Shown piece after piece: positions 19,277-31,448 of a stretch of DNA of 63,509 nt. Within the stretch, counting starts at the first letter, position 1; each line of letters begins with the position of its first letter. The notes beneath the pieces are model-generated. The model had not been told where the DNA came from, did not search any database, and was given only the letters and a program-made list of their open reading frames with translations. Made by a program: the position numbers and the translations under genes. The DNA comes from CAVQGZ01 sp964400785 (GTDB taxonomy: Bacteria; Actinomycetota; Actinomycetes; Jiangellales; Jiangellaceae): positions 1 through 63,509 of the forward strand of contig CAYNWB010000010.1 in NCBI GenBank assembly GCA_964400785.1, in the 5' to 3' direction.

Positions 19277-20250
19277 TACTGCCGGTCCAGCAACGAGCTG
19301 ACCTCGGCCGGGCTGTGGTCGCGCAACAGCTCGGCGACCGCGGCCACGTCAGCCTCCATCTGAGCAACCAGCTGCTCGACGGCGTCGAAGCGCTGCTGCC
19401 CTCGCAGCTGCTGCACGAAGCTCACCGCTACCTGCTGGTCGTACAGATCGAGATCACCGACTCCCAGCACGTACGCCTCGACGCGGCGCTCCGCCCCGTC
19501 GAACGTCGGGTTGGTGCCGACCGAGACGGCAGCGGGCAGCACAGTGGTCGGGTCGGCCAGCCGGCGCAGGTACCCCGCGTAGACCCCGTCGGCGGGCACC
19601 AGCATCCCCGGGGCGACGGTGACGTTGGCCGTCGGGTACCCGAGCTCACGTCCACGCCTGTCCCCTCCGACCACGGGGCCCTCGACCTCGAACAGGTGCC
19701 CCAGCACGGCCGACGCGCCCGGCATGTCTCCGGCCGCGACCCGCTGACGCACCTCGGTCGACGACCACCGGACGCCGTCGTGACCCACCGGCGACAGAGC
19801 CACGACGTCGAAGGCGCCCGCCGCGAGAGCGCGCAACGCGTCGACGTCGCCTGCGGCCCGGTGCCCGAACCGAAAGTCCTCCCCCACGACGACCGCACGC
19901 GCCTTCAGGGTGCCCAGCAGCACGTCGGAGACGAACTCCGCCGCGCTCATCGCCGCCACCGCAGCCGTGAACGGCAGCACCAGCACGGCATCGGCGCCGC
20001 ACTGCCCCAGCAGCTCCACCCGATGCCGCAGCGTGGCCACCGCCGGGGGCTGATGGCCGGGGCGCACGACCGACATCGGGTGCGGGTCGAAGGTGAGGAC
20101 GGTCAGCGGCAGCCCGCGGCGGCTCGCCTCGTCCCGCGCAGTTCCCACCACCACGCGGTGCCCTCGGTGCACCCCGTCGAAGGTGCCGATCGAGACCACC
20201 GACGGGGTGCTGCGCACCTCGTCGACCGATCGCCAGACCGTCACGCCCAT
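19273..20250 (-). CDS. ribF: Bifunctional riboflavin kinase / FAD synthetase
   Basis: 325-residue enzyme converting riboflavin to FMN and then FAD. The N-terminal nucleotidyltransferase domain has GTFDGVHRGH (adenylyltransferase HxGH-like loop) and the STEVRQRVAAGDM segment; the C-terminal flavokinase domain has GRELGYPTANV, a PADGVYAG motif and the GTNPTFDG loop. It is separated from truB by seven bases and normally precedes rpsO, but here the isocitrate dehydrogenase gene intervenes. Its stop codon is part of the downstream -35 element. Confidence 0.95.
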   Translation of the reverse strand: MGVTVWRSVDEVRSTPSVVSIGTFDGVHRGHRVVVGTARDEASRRGLPLTVLTFDPHPMSVVRPGHQPPAVATLRHRVELLGQCGADAVLVLPFTAAVAAMSAAEFVSDVLLGTLKARAVVVGEDFRFGHRAAGDVDALRALAAGAFDVVALSPVGHDGVRWSSTEVRQRVAAGDMPGASAVLGHLFEVEGPVVGGDRRGRELGYPTANVTVAPGMLVPADGVYAGYLRRLADPTTVLPAAVSVGTNPTFDGAERRVEAYVLGVGDLDLYDQQVAVSFVQQLRGQQRFDAVEQLVAQMEADVAAVAELLRDHSPAEVSSLLDRQY

Positions 20251-20257
20251 CAGCGTC

Positions 20258-21145
20258 TCACCCCACGAACACCGCCCTCAGCCCGGCGCGAGAACCCGCG
20301 TCCTCAGCCACCGCCAGCAGACGATGACCGGCGTCGAGCAGCGCGACCGGACCGGGCACGCCGCTCGGTGCAGGTGCCACGCCGTGGCCCACCTTCTCGG
20401 CCTCGTCGTCGGACAGCACACGGGGCGGCAGAAACCTGGCGGCCGCCTCACCGAGGGCCAGGACGGCGGCGTCGATCGGCGGCTCGAGGCCGTCCAGCGG
20501 GTGGGCGTCGTCGAGGCCGAACGGTCCGACGCGGGTGCGACGCAGGGCCGTGAGATGCCCTCCGACGCCCAGCGACACACCCAGGTCGCGTGCGAGCGCA
20601 CGGACGTAGGTGCCCGACGAGCAGGCCACGTGCACGCGGACGTCGACGGCCCCTGCCGCCTCGGCCGCCGAGCAGCCCAGCACGTCGAAGGCCGACACCG
20701 TCACCGGGCGTGGCGCCAGGTGGACCTGCTCCCCCGCGCGCACTCGCGCGTAGGCGCGTCGGCCGTCCACCTTGATGGCCGAGACCGCGCTGGGCACCTG
20801 GTGGATGTGCCCGGTCAGAAGCGCGGCGGCAGCCCGTACCTGGTGCTCGGTGCAGGCGCTCGCATCCGCCGTGGCGGTCACCTCGCCGTCGGCGTCGTCG
20901 GTCGTCGTTGCCACTCCCAGCCGCACCGTCGCGGCGTACTGCTTGTCGGCCCCGACGAGAAAGTGCAGCAACCGCGTCCCCCGGCCGATGCCGAGCACGA
21001 GCACCCCCGTGGCCAGCGGGTCGAGGGTGCCGGCGTGACCCACCTTGCGCGTGCCGGCCAGCCGGCGCACGCGCCCCACGACGGCGTGCGACGACAGGCC
21101 CGTGGGCTTGTCGACGACGAGCACCCCGCAGAGCCCTTCGGTCAC
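20258..21145 (-). CDS. truB: tRNA pseudouridine(55) synthase
   Basis: 295-residue TruB, which isomerises U55 of the tRNA T-loop. The catalytic aspartate lies in GHAGTLDPLATGVL; KPTGLSSH and the KQYAATVRLG strand are further family marks. A C-terminal PUA-like region is present. GTG start overlaps the rbfA stop as GTGA, giving rbfA-truB-ribF coupling, the usual actinobacterial arrangement. Confidence 0.95.
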   Translation of the reverse strand: MTEGLCGVLVVDKPTGLSSHAVVGRVRRLAGTRKVGHAGTLDPLATGVLVLGIGRGTRLLHFLVGADKQYAATVRLGVATTTDDADGEVTATADASACTEHQVRAAAALLTGHIHQVPSAVSAIKVDGRRAYARVRAGEQVHLAPRPVTVSAFDVLGCSAAEAAGAVDVRVHVACSSGTYVRALARDLGVSLGVGGHLTALRRTRVGPFGLDDAHPLDGLEPPIDAAVLALGEAAARFLPPRVLSDDEAEKVGHGVAPAPSGVPGPVALLDAGHRLLAVAEDAGSRAGLRAVFVG

Positions 21146-21615
21146 GGCTGATCCGGCTGGGGGCGCTCACCCGCGTCGTCGCCGTCGTCGACCTCGTCGA
21201 GCGGACGCCGGTAGGGATCGGGGTCGCCCGCGTACGAGGCCGCCCGGGCCGCTGCTGCCACCTGCTCGTCGGCGTGCTGCGCCGCAGCGATCAGCTGCTC
21301 GATGTGGCGAGCCGAGTCGGACACCGCGTCGAGCACGAAGGTGATCGTGGGCGTGAACTTGATACCGGTCTGGGCGCCGACCTCGCTACGCACCAGGCCC
21401 TGCACCTTCTCCAGCGCGGCAGCGCTGTCGGCACGCTGGTCGGCGTCGCCGTACACGGTGTAGAAGACGGTCGCCTCGCGCAGGTCGCCGGTGACCCGGG
21501 CGTCGGTCACCGTCACGAAGCCCAGCCGGGGGTCCTTGACCCTGCGCTCGAGCGTCTGCGCCGCGATCACCTTGATGCGGTCGGCGAGCTTGCGTGCGCG
21601 TACGTCGTTGACCAT
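21142..21615 (-). CDS. rbfA: 30S ribosome-binding factor RbfA
   Basis: 157-residue KH-like cold-shock and 16S-maturation factor. Recognised by the N-terminal helix RARKLADRIKVIAAQTLERRVKDPRLGF, in shorter pieces, and the KFTPTITFVLD strand. The C-terminus extends into an acidic, proline-rich tail, typical of actinobacteria. It lies eleven bases after the DUF503 gene and overlaps truB. Confidence 0.95.
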   Translation of the reverse strand: MVNDVRARKLADRIKVIAAQTLERRVKDPRLGFVTVTDARVTGDLREATVFYTVYGDADQRADSAAALEKVQGLVRSEVGAQTGIKFTPTITFVLDAVSDSARHIEQLIAAAQHADEQVAAAARAASYAGDPDPYRRPLDEVDDGDDAGERPQPDQP

Positions 21616-21626
21616 CGATGTCCTCC

Positions 21627-21920
21627 TCAGTCCTCCGGTCCGTGCAGCCTGCGCCGCGTGGCCAGCAGGTCGGTCTCGGGCTGCTCGGCGACGAACCGCT
21701 CGACGGCGTCGAGAACCTGGGCACAGCGGGCGCCGTCCGCCGCGACGACGGCGACGCCCACCTCGGTGCGGCGCAGCAGCTCCTGCGCCCCGGTCTCGGC
21801 GACGGCGACGTCGAAGCGACGGCGCAGCTGGGCCAGCAGCGGCCGCACGACGGCCCGCTTCTGCTTCAGCGACCGGACGTCACCGAGCAGCAGGTCGCAC
21901 TCCAGCGTGCCCGTCCACAT
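21627..21920 (-). CDS. DUF503 / YlxP family protein
   Basis: 97-residue YlxP-like protein found between infB and rbfA in many Gram-positive genomes. Family marks are the N-terminal GxLxxDLLLGDVRSLKQKR strand-helix and the FDVAVAETGAQE segment. Its exact role is unknown; the constant location suggests a part in ribosome assembly or translation, which is inference. It starts one base after the infB stop. Confidence 0.9.
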   Translation of the reverse strand: MWTGTLECDLLLGDVRSLKQKRAVVRPLLAQLRRRFDVAVAETGAQELLRRTEVGVAVVAADGARCAQVLDAVERFVAEQPETDLLATRRRLHGPED

Positions 21921-21921
21921 G

Positions 21922-24723
<2,802 letters not shown>

Positions 24724-24820
24724 TGCTCTCCTTCTCGGTCCGGGTCATGGCGCCCGAACCGTCAGCCGGTTGTCGTGCTCATTTCAGGGTGCTCATCGAG
24801 CGCTCTCGATCGTCACGTCA

Positions 24821-25153
24821 CTACTCCTTCGGTTCGTCCGTCTCCCGTGGCGTCGACGAGCGGGGGCGCTCCTCGAGGTACCGCCGGACCGCGGACGCGT
24901 CCACCGGCCCGGTGAGCCGGAGGGCCCGGCCGAACGCGCGTCGGCGCTCGGCGAGGTCCAGGCACCTCAGGTCGGGATGCAGGTGCGCACCACGACCAGG
25001 AAGCCGTCCCCGCAGGTCGAGAAGAAGGGCAGGTGGCTGCCCCTCTCCCACCACCACACGGATCAGGTGGGAACGGTCCGACCGTTGACGACAGCCCACG
25101 CACGTCCTGATGGGGACGCGCGCGGAAGGCCGGCTGGGCCGGGATTCCGTCAT
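24821..25153 (-). CDS. YlxR family RNA-binding protein (DUF448)
   Basis: 110-residue YlxR homolog between nusA and infB, its near-universal place in Gram-positive bacteria. The conserved core is RTCVGCRQ, then LIRVV and GRLPGRGAHLHPDLRCLDLA, followed by FGRALR. Such proteins bind RNA or act as nucleoid-associated regulators; a partner here is unknown. ATG five bases after the nusA stop. The 97-base gap to infB holds no visible feature. Confidence 0.92.
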   Translation of the reverse strand: MTESRPSRPSARVPIRTCVGCRQRSDRSHLIRVVVGEGQPPALLLDLRGRLPGRGAHLHPDLRCLDLAERRRAFGRALRLTGPVDASAVRRYLEERPRSSTPRETDEPKE

Positions 25154-25158
25154 GGAGT

Positions 25159-26178
25159 CTACCCCGCTGCCGGACCGCTTCGCCCCGGCTCGGCGCTCTC
25201 GTGCGACGTGGCGGGCGGCTCGTCCGGGCGGATGTCGATGCGCCAGCCGGTGAGCCGCGCCGCGAGCCGAGCGTTCTGGCCCTCCTTGCCGATCGCCAGG
25301 GACAGCTGATCGGCGGGCACGAACACCCGAGCGGCCTTCGCGGCGGCGTCCATGACCTGCACCGATCGCACGCGCGCCGGAGAGAGCGCGTGGGCGACCA
25401 TCTCGGCCGGGTCCTCGGAGTAGTCGACGATGTCGATCTTCTCGTGGTTGAGCTCGGCCATGACCGCCCGCACCCGTGCGCCCATCGGGCCGATGCAGGC
25501 GCCCTTCGCGTTGACCCCCGGGCGGGTGGAGTGCACCGCGATCTTGGTGCGGTGCCCGGCCTCGCGAGCGATGGCGGCGATCTCGACGGTTCCGTCGGCC
25601 ACCTCGGGCGACTCCAGCGCGAACAGCTTCTTGACCAGCCCCGGATGGCTGCGCGAGACCGTGACCACAGGGCCGCGCATGCCCTTGCGCACCTGCACGA
25701 CGAAGCAGCGCAGGCGCGTGCCGTGCGGGTAGCTCTCGCCGGGCACCTGCTCGTGCGCCGGCAGCGTGGCCTCGACGTCACCGATCTTCACCAGCACCGA
25801 CGCAGGGTCGGGCCCCTGCTGCACGATGCCCGAGGCGATCTCTCCCTCGAGGGTGAGGAACTCCCCGTAGGTCTGCTCCTCCTCGATCTGGCGCAACCGG
25901 TGCCGGATGGCCTGCCGGGCGGTCATCGCCGCGATGCGGTCGAAACCCTCCGGTGTGTCGTCCCACTCGCGCAGCAGCTCACCGGTGTCGGAGCGCTCGG
26001 CCGCCCAGACCGTCACGTGGCCTGACTTGCGGTCGAGCTGCACCCGCGCCGACGCCTGTGGGTCAGGGGTGCGCTGGTAGGCCGCGAGCAGGGCCGTCTC
26101 GATCGTCTCGGCCAGCGTGTCGAAGGGCACACCCTTCTCGGCCTCGATGGCCCGCAGCAGCTTGAGGTCGATGTCCAC
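25159..26178 (-). CDS. nusA: Transcription termination/antitermination factor NusA
   Basis: 339-residue NusA: N-terminal RNA polymerase-binding domain (LLRAIEAEKGVP to about residue 110), S1 domain (about 115-185, GEIASGIVQQGPDPASVLVKIG in parts) and two KH domains (CIGPMGARVRAVMAEL and the LAIGKEGQNARLAARLTGW block). No C-terminal acidic repeats, as usual for actinobacteria. GTG start three bases after the rimP stop; first genes of the rimP-nusA-ylxR-infB operon. Confidence 0.96.
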   Translation of the reverse strand: MDIDLKLLRAIEAEKGVPFDTLAETIETALLAAYQRTPDPQASARVQLDRKSGHVTVWAAERSDTGELLREWDDTPEGFDRIAAMTARQAIRHRLRQIEEEQTYGEFLTLEGEIASGIVQQGPDPASVLVKIGDVEATLPAHEQVPGESYPHGTRLRCFVVQVRKGMRGPVVTVSRSHPGLVKKLFALESPEVADGTVEIAAIAREAGHRTKIAVHSTRPGVNAKGACIGPMGARVRAVMAELNHEKIDIVDYSEDPAEMVAHALSPARVRSVQVMDAAAKAARVFVPADQLSLAIGKEGQNARLAARLTGWRIDIRPDEPPATSHESAEPGRSGPAAG

Positions 26179-26181
26179 GAC

Positions 26182-26667
26182 TCACCCCTCCTGGGTCCCG
26201 GCCGCCGGGCGGTTCAGCTCGACCTGAACGACGGCCTTCGCGACGTCACCGATGGCGACCTCGACGACCGTCCCGTCGACGTCGAGCCGGGCCTGCGACC
26301 CGTCGGCGGAGACCAGGCGGCCCGTCACCGACGAGCCGTCGGCCATGGTCACCGCCACCAGCCTGCCGACGTTGCGTCGCCAGTGCCGCGGCAGCAGCAG
26401 GGGACGGGAGACCCCGGGCGAGCTGACCTCGAGCGTGTAGGGCTGCGGCCCGAGCAGGTCGTCTGCGGCGTCGAGCACCGCCGAGGCCTCGCGAGACAGC
26501 TGCGCGCACTCGTCGAGGGTCACCCCGCCGTCCTTGTCGACCACCAGGCGCACCAGCCGTCGGCGTCCGGCCGGGGTGACGACGACGTCCTCCAGGTCGT
26601 AGCCGGCCTGCTCGACCACCGGGGAGAGCATCTCGCGCACGGTCTGCGCAACCTGGGCCGCCTGCAC
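26182..26667 (-). CDS. rimP: Ribosome maturation factor RimP
   Basis: 161-residue 30S assembly factor. N-terminal domain marks are YDLEDVVV, VVDKDGGVTLDECAQLSR and LEVSSPGVSRPL; the C-terminal SH3-like domain follows. The GTG start at 26667 has an AGGA-type site about six bases upstream and gives the usual N-terminus just before the first helix; the frame is open further upstream but without homologous sequence. It heads the nusA-infB operon, 61 bases downstream of proS start-side sequence on the same strand. Confidence 0.92.
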   Translation of the reverse strand: MQAAQVAQTVREMLSPVVEQAGYDLEDVVVTPAGRRRLVRLVVDKDGGVTLDECAQLSREASAVLDAADDLLGPQPYTLEVSSPGVSRPLLLPRHWRRNVGRLVAVTMADGSSVTGRLVSADGSQARLDVDGTVVEVAIGDVAKAVVQVELNRPAAGTQEG

Positions 26668-26728
26668 AGCGGTTCCTGCCTTTCGGTCGTCCGGACGGAC
26701 GGGCGTCACGTGCCCGAGCACCGCCAGG

Positions 26729-28510
26729 CTACTGGCCGGCCCCCTCGTCCCGAACCAGCGTGGCGACCCGCTCGGCTGCCTCGGCCAGCGCAACCGCGTA
26801 CCGCTCACCGGTCCGTCGGTCCCTGACCTCCACGACCCCGTCGACCAGCCCTCGTCCCACGACGAGGATCACGGGGATGCCGATGAGCTCGGCGTCGGCG
26901 AACTTCACCCCGGCCGACCCCGTGCGGTCGTCGAGCACGACGTCGAGACCGGCGTCGGACATCTGCTCGGAGAGTGCGGCCGCTGCCTGCCCGACCGCGT
27001 CGTCCTTGCCGGCCGCGACGACGTGCACGTGGGCCGGTGCCACCTGCACCGGCCAGCACAGCCCGAGCTCGTCGTGGGTCTGCTCCGCGATGGCGGCCAC
27101 GAGCCGCGACACGCCCACCCCGTAGGAGCCCATCGTGACCACGACCTGCCTGCCGGACTCGTCCTGCACCGTCAGGTCGAGGGCCTCGGCGTACTTGCGA
27201 CCGAGCTGGAAGATGTGACCGATCTCGAGCCCGCGCGCGATCTCCAGCGCGCCACCGCACCGGGGGCACGGGTCGTCGGTGCGCACGTCTGCCGCCTCGA
27301 CCGTGCCGTCGCTGACGAAGTCGCGTCCCGCGACGAGGTCGTAGACGTGACGGCCGGGTTGGTTGGCCCCGGTGATCCAGCGCGTGCCGGGTACGACCCG
27401 CGGGTCGGTGAGGTAGCGGATGCCGCTGCTGGCCGAGCGTCCGAGCACCTGCGGACCGATGTAGCCACGCACCAGCACCGGGTGGTCGGCGAAGTCGGAC
27501 TCCTCGAAGGCCTCGGGTACCGCGGGGGCCACGGCGGCCGCGAGCCGCTTGAGGTCGACCTCCCGGTCGCCGGGCACACCGACGACCAGCGGCTCGGTGC
27601 CGCCGTCGGGGTGGCGCAGCATCACCACGACGTTCTTGAGCGTGTCGGCCGCCGTCCAGGCCCTGTCGGGCCGGCGCAGGTCGTCCCTACCGTTCGAGAC
27701 CGCCACGAGGGTGTCGATCGTGGGGGTCGCCGGGGTGTCCTCCACGTGGGCGGCGGGCACGCCCGACGCGTCGGGCTCGGCGGGCACCACTGTCGTGACC
27801 GCCTCGGTGTTGGCGGCGTAGTCGCAGGCGGTGCACCGCACGTAGGTGTCCTCACCGACGTCGGTGGGCAGCAGGAACTCCTCGCTGGCCGAACCTCCCA
27901 TGGCCCCGGAGGTGGCCGAGACGATCACGTAGTCGACCCCGAGCCGGTCGAACAGCCGCTGGTAGGCCTGTCGGTGGGCGGAGTAGCTCGCCGCCAGCCC
28001 GGCGTCGTCGAGGTCGAAGGAGTAGGAGTCCTTCATCAGGAACTCTCGCCCGCGCAGCAGCCCGGCGCGCGGGCGCGGCTCGTCGCGGAACTTCCACTGG
28101 ATCTGGTAGATGCTCGTCGGCAGGTCCTTGTACGACGAGTACAGGTCCTTGACCAGCAGGGTGAACATCTCCTCGTGGGTGGGAGCCAGCAGGTGGTCGG
28201 CACCCTTGCGGTCGACGAGGCGAAAGAGGTCGTCGCCGTAGTCGGTCCAGCGCCCCGACCGCTCGTACGGCTCGCGCGGCAGCAGCGCCGGGAAGTGCAC
28301 CTCCTGGAAGCCCGCCGCGTCCATCTCCTCGCGAACCACCTGCTCGACCTTGCGCAGCACGCGGTAGCCCAGCGGCAGCCAGGTGTACCCGCCGGGTGCC
28401 GCGCGCCGGATGTAGCCGGCCCGCACGAGCAATCGGTGGCTGGGCACCTCGGCGTCGGCGGGGTCCTCACGAAGTGTGCGCAGGAAGAGCTGGGACATCC
28501 TCAGGATCAC
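26729..28510 (-). CDS. proS: Proline-tRNA ligase (bacterial type)
   Basis: 593-residue class II synthetase charging tRNA-Pro. Motif 2-type segments (KFRDEPRPRAGLLRGREFLMKDSYSFD in parts), the large YbaK-like editing insertion at about residues 225-400 and the anticodon-binding C-terminal domain show the long bacterial architecture. The start is taken at GTG 28510 (MILRMSQLFLRTL), with GGAG six bases upstream; an ATG four codons earlier has no ribosome-binding site. Divergent from the S9 peptidase gene; the gap contains the inverted repeat CGAGGA/TCCTCG at 28555-28572. Confidence 0.95.
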   Translation of the reverse strand: MILRMSQLFLRTLREDPADAEVPSHRLLVRAGYIRRAAPGGYTWLPLGYRVLRKVEQVVREEMDAAGFQEVHFPALLPREPYERSGRWTDYGDDLFRLVDRKGADHLLAPTHEEMFTLLVKDLYSSYKDLPTSIYQIQWKFRDEPRPRAGLLRGREFLMKDSYSFDLDDAGLAASYSAHRQAYQRLFDRLGVDYVIVSATSGAMGGSASEEFLLPTDVGEDTYVRCTACDYAANTEAVTTVVPAEPDASGVPAAHVEDTPATPTIDTLVAVSNGRDDLRRPDRAWTAADTLKNVVVMLRHPDGGTEPLVVGVPGDREVDLKRLAAAVAPAVPEAFEESDFADHPVLVRGYIGPQVLGRSASSGIRYLTDPRVVPGTRWITGANQPGRHVYDLVAGRDFVSDGTVEAADVRTDDPCPRCGGALEIARGLEIGHIFQLGRKYAEALDLTVQDESGRQVVVTMGSYGVGVSRLVAAIAEQTHDELGLCWPVQVAPAHVHVVAAGKDDAVGQAAAALSEQMSDAGLDVVLDDRTGSAGVKFADAELIGIPVILVVGRGLVDGVVEVRDRRTGERYAVALAEAAERVATLVRDEGAGQ

Positions 28511-28598
28511 GGGGAACTCCATCTGGTGGGGCAGGCCGGCTGACGACCGAGCCGCGAGGATATCCGTCCTCGACGGCGTGGCGGTCGGACCGGGCTCC

Positions 28599-28604
28599 TA
28601 GGGT
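28599..28604 (+). promoter_or_regulatory. Leaderless-type -10 box of the S9 peptidase gene
   Basis: TAGGGT followed by six bases and the ATG, with no Shine-Dalgarno sequence. This spacing puts the expected transcription start on the first base of the start codon. Confidence 0.45.
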
Positions 28605-28610
28605 GGCGCC

Positions 28611-30578
28611 ATGACCTCGGTCCTTCCGCACGGCGCGTGGCCCAGCATCGTGTCCGCCGACGACGTCGTCGCCGGCGCGTCCGTCCCGACAGCCGTCCGC
28701 GGCGCCAACGGCGTCGTGTGGTGGAGCGAGACCCGTCCGGACGAGTCGGGTCGGGAGGCGATCGTGCGGTGGGACGGCGACGGCACCCTGCACGAGGTGG
28801 TGCCCCCGGGCTTCAACGTCCGCACCCGGGTGCACGAGTACGGCGGCGGCGCCTGGTGGGTGCACGACGAGACGGTGTTCGCCACGCGCTGGGACGACCA
28901 GCGCCTCTACCGCCTGGACCCCGGGCGCGAGCCCCAGGCGATCACGCCGGAGCCGCCTGCGCCGCACGCGTGGCGCTACGCCGACGGTGACGTCACCCCT
29001 GACGGTCGATGGGTGGTGTGCGTGCGGGAGCGGCACGACGGCCCGGACGTGGCGACCGACGTGCACAACGAGGTCGTGGCCGTTCCCAGCGACGGCTCGA
29101 GCGACCCGATCGTGCTGTTCGGCGACACCGACTTCGTCGCCGCGCCGCGGGTGTCACGTGACGGACGGCAGCTGGCGTGGCTGGCGTGGAACCACCCGAA
29201 CATGCCGTGGGACGCCACAGCGCTGTGGGTCGGCCGGCTCGACTCGCACGAGGGGCTGCTGCACCTGTCCGACCAGCGCCGGGAGGCCGGCGGAGCCGGG
29301 GAGTCGCTGGTGCAGCCGGAGTGGGGCCGCCACGCCACCCTCTACGTCTGCTCGGACAGGTCGGGCTGGTGGAACGTCCACCGGGTCGACGGCGTCGACC
29401 ACCTCACACCGGTGGTCTCGGTCGAGGCCGAGGTGTCGGTGCCGGCCTGGCTGCTCGGCCAGTCCCGCTACGTCGTGACCCGCGACGGCACCGTGGTCAC
29501 CGTGCACGGCTCCGGGCGGCACACCGTGCTGACGTCGGTCCCGGAGGACGGCGACCCCGTCGCCGAGACCCTCGACGAGCAGACCGTGGCGATGCTCGCC
29601 CACGACGGCACGTCCCTGCTCGGCATCGTGGGGTTCCCCGACCGCCCGGCCCAGGTGCGTCGACTCGGCACCGAGCAGGACGCCGTGCTGCGGCCGGGAT
29701 CGGGCACACAGCTGCCGACCGCCTGGGTGTCGGTGCCGACGAAGGTGACGTTCCCGACCGAGGACGGGCAGTCCGCCTACGCCTGGTTCTACCCGCCGAC
29801 CAACCCGGACGTGGCAGCCCCGGAGGGGGCGTTGCCTCCGCTCGTCGTCCGGGTGCACGGAGGGCCGACCTCGGCGGCCCGTCCGTCGTTCTCCCTCGCC
29901 GTCCAGTACTGGACGTCGCGGGGCTTCGCCGTGGCGGACGTGGACTACCGCGGAAGCACCGGGTACGGGCGGCCCTTCCGGGAGCTGCTGCGCGAGCAGT
30001 GGGGAGTGGCGGACGTGCAGGACGCGTGCGCGGCCGCGGAGCACCTGGCCGAGCAGCGCCTGGTCGACCGAGACCGGATGGCGATCACGGGCGGCAGCGC
30101 CGGCGGCACCACGACGCTGCTGGCCACCTCGCTGCACGACACCTTCGCCGCGGGAGTCGCCGCGTTCGCCGTCACCGACATCAGCGCGCTGCTGACCATC
30201 ACCCACAAGTTCGAGGCCCGCTACTTCGACTCGATGGTCGGGCCGCTGCCGCAGGCTGCCGATCGCTACGTCGAGCGTTCACCCGTCACCCACGTCGACC
30301 GCTGCCGCACCCCGCTGCTGGTGCTCCAAGGCCTCGAGGACGCCGTGGTGCCCCCGGCACAGGCCGAGGCGATCGTCGCGGCGCTGGACGCCAACGAGGT
30401 GCCGCACGCCTACCTGCCCTTCGAGGGTGAGCAGCACGGCTTTCGGATCGCCGCCAACCAGGTGCGGGCGCTGCAGGCCGAGCTGGCGTTCTACGGCCAG
30501 GTCTTCGGGTTCACTCCCTCGGGGCACATCGCACCGCTGCCGTTGCACCACGCGCAGCGTCTCGACGGGCGCGACTAG
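28611..30578 (+). CDS. S9 family (prolyl oligopeptidase) serine peptidase
   Basis: 655-residue alpha/beta-hydrolase peptidase with an N-terminal beta-propeller and a C-terminal catalytic domain. The triad is S496 (GGSAGG), D577 (GLEDAVVPP) and H609 (GEQHGF), and the oxyanion region is VRVHGGPTSAARPSF. Peptidases of this dipeptidyl/acylaminoacyl branch act on short peptides. No signal peptide, so cytoplasmic. It is transcribed against the neighbouring housekeeping genes and converges on the GNAT gene, with their stops sharing CTAG. Confidence 0.9.
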   Translation: MTSVLPHGAWPSIVSADDVVAGASVPTAVRGANGVVWWSETRPDESGREAIVRWDGDGTLHEVVPPGFNVRTRVHEYGGGAWWVHDETVFATRWDDQRLYRLDPGREPQAITPEPPAPHAWRYADGDVTPDGRWVVCVRERHDGPDVATDVHNEVVAVPSDGSSDPIVLFGDTDFVAAPRVSRDGRQLAWLAWNHPNMPWDATALWVGRLDSHEGLLHLSDQRREAGGAGESLVQPEWGRHATLYVCSDRSGWWNVHRVDGVDHLTPVVSVEAEVSVPAWLLGQSRYVVTRDGTVVTVHGSGRHTVLTSVPEDGDPVAETLDEQTVAMLAHDGTSLLGIVGFPDRPAQVRRLGTEQDAVLRPGSGTQLPTAWVSVPTKVTFPTEDGQSAYAWFYPPTNPDVAAPEGALPPLVVRVHGGPTSAARPSFSLAVQYWTSRGFAVADVDYRGSTGYGRPFRELLREQWGVADVQDACAAAEHLAEQRLVDRDRMAITGGSAGGTTTLLATSLHDTFAAGVAAFAVTDISALLTITHKFEARYFDSMVGPLPQAADRYVERSPVTHVDRCRTPLLVLQGLEDAVVPPAQAEAIVAALDANEVPHAYLPFEGEQHGFRIAANQVRALQAELAFYGQVFGFTPSGHIAPLPLHHAQRLDGRD

Positions 30579-31423
30579 AACAGCACCGTGGCGAACTCGT
30601 CCACCTCGTCGAACCCGACCGAGCGGTAGGTCGCCCGCGCGCGCATGTTGTAGTCGTTGACGTAGAGGCTGACGATGTCGGCGTGGTCCCGCAGCGCGTG
30701 GCGCACGACAGCGGCCATGGCGGGAACAGACAGCCCTCGACCACGCAGGGTCGGGTGCACCCACACTCCCTGGATCTGGCAGGCATGCCGCGACACCGCA
30801 CCGACCTCGGCCTTGAACACGACTCGCCCGCCCTCGATCCGGGCGTAGGCCCGTCCCGTGGTCACCAGCTCGCTGACCCGGGCGTGGTAGACCGACGCCC
30901 CCCCGTCCGCCCGCGGGTCGATCCCCACCTCCTCGGTGAACATCGCCACCGCCGCGGGCATCAGCACGTCCACCTCGTCCGGCCGCACGAGCCGGACGAG
31001 GGGGTCCGGCGCCACCGGGCTCTCGTGGTCGATCGCCATGACCGGTTGCCGCGCCCGCACGTCGCGAGGCTCCCCCCAGGCCGGGCGCAGCAGGTCGGCC
31101 AACGCGAGCGCTTGCGGGGCCGGGCCCACGACCGACGACGAGCGGCGCGTCTGGCGAGCTGCTCGGGCCGCGAACGCCTGCACGGCTCGGTCCGAGGCGT
31201 TCACCGGCACGAGGTTCGCCCCGGCGTAGCAGACCGACTGCAAGGTGCCGTCCTGCCAGTAGCCGAACAGCTCGCCGGACCGGCACAGCGCCTGCATACC
31301 GGCGACGTCGAGCCTGGCGCTGACGAACACGTTGCGCACCGGGTCGGCGTCGAGCAGTCGGCGCACCGCCACCAGGTCGGCATACGTCAGTGCCCGCGCC
31401 TCGGGGGCGGCCTGCAGGGTCAC
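30575..31423 (-). CDS. GNAT family N-acetyltransferase with DUF4081-like N-terminus
   Basis: 282-residue protein with an N-terminal DUF4081-like region and a C-terminal GNAT domain (QIQGVWVHPTLRGRGLSVPAMAA is the acetyl-CoA loop; SLYVNDYNMRARATYRSVGF is the C-terminal strand-helix). This gene is conserved downstream of ispG in actinobacteria, but its substrate is unknown. GTG start 25 bases after the ispG stop. Stop overlaps that of the S9 peptidase. Confidence 0.87.
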   Translation of the reverse strand: MTLQAAPEARALTYADLVAVRRLLDADPVRNVFVSARLDVAGMQALCRSGELFGYWQDGTLQSVCYAGANLVPVNASDRAVQAFAARAARQTRRSSSVVGPAPQALALADLLRPAWGEPRDVRARQPVMAIDHESPVAPDPLVRLVRPDEVDVLMPAAVAMFTEEVGIDPRADGGASVYHARVSELVTTGRAYARIEGGRVVFKAEVGAVSRHACQIQGVWVHPTLRGRGLSVPAMAAVVRHALRDHADIVSLYVNDYNMRARATYRSVGFDEVDEFATVLF

Positions 31424-31448
31424 GACCGCAGAGCCTGCTGGTGCCCGG

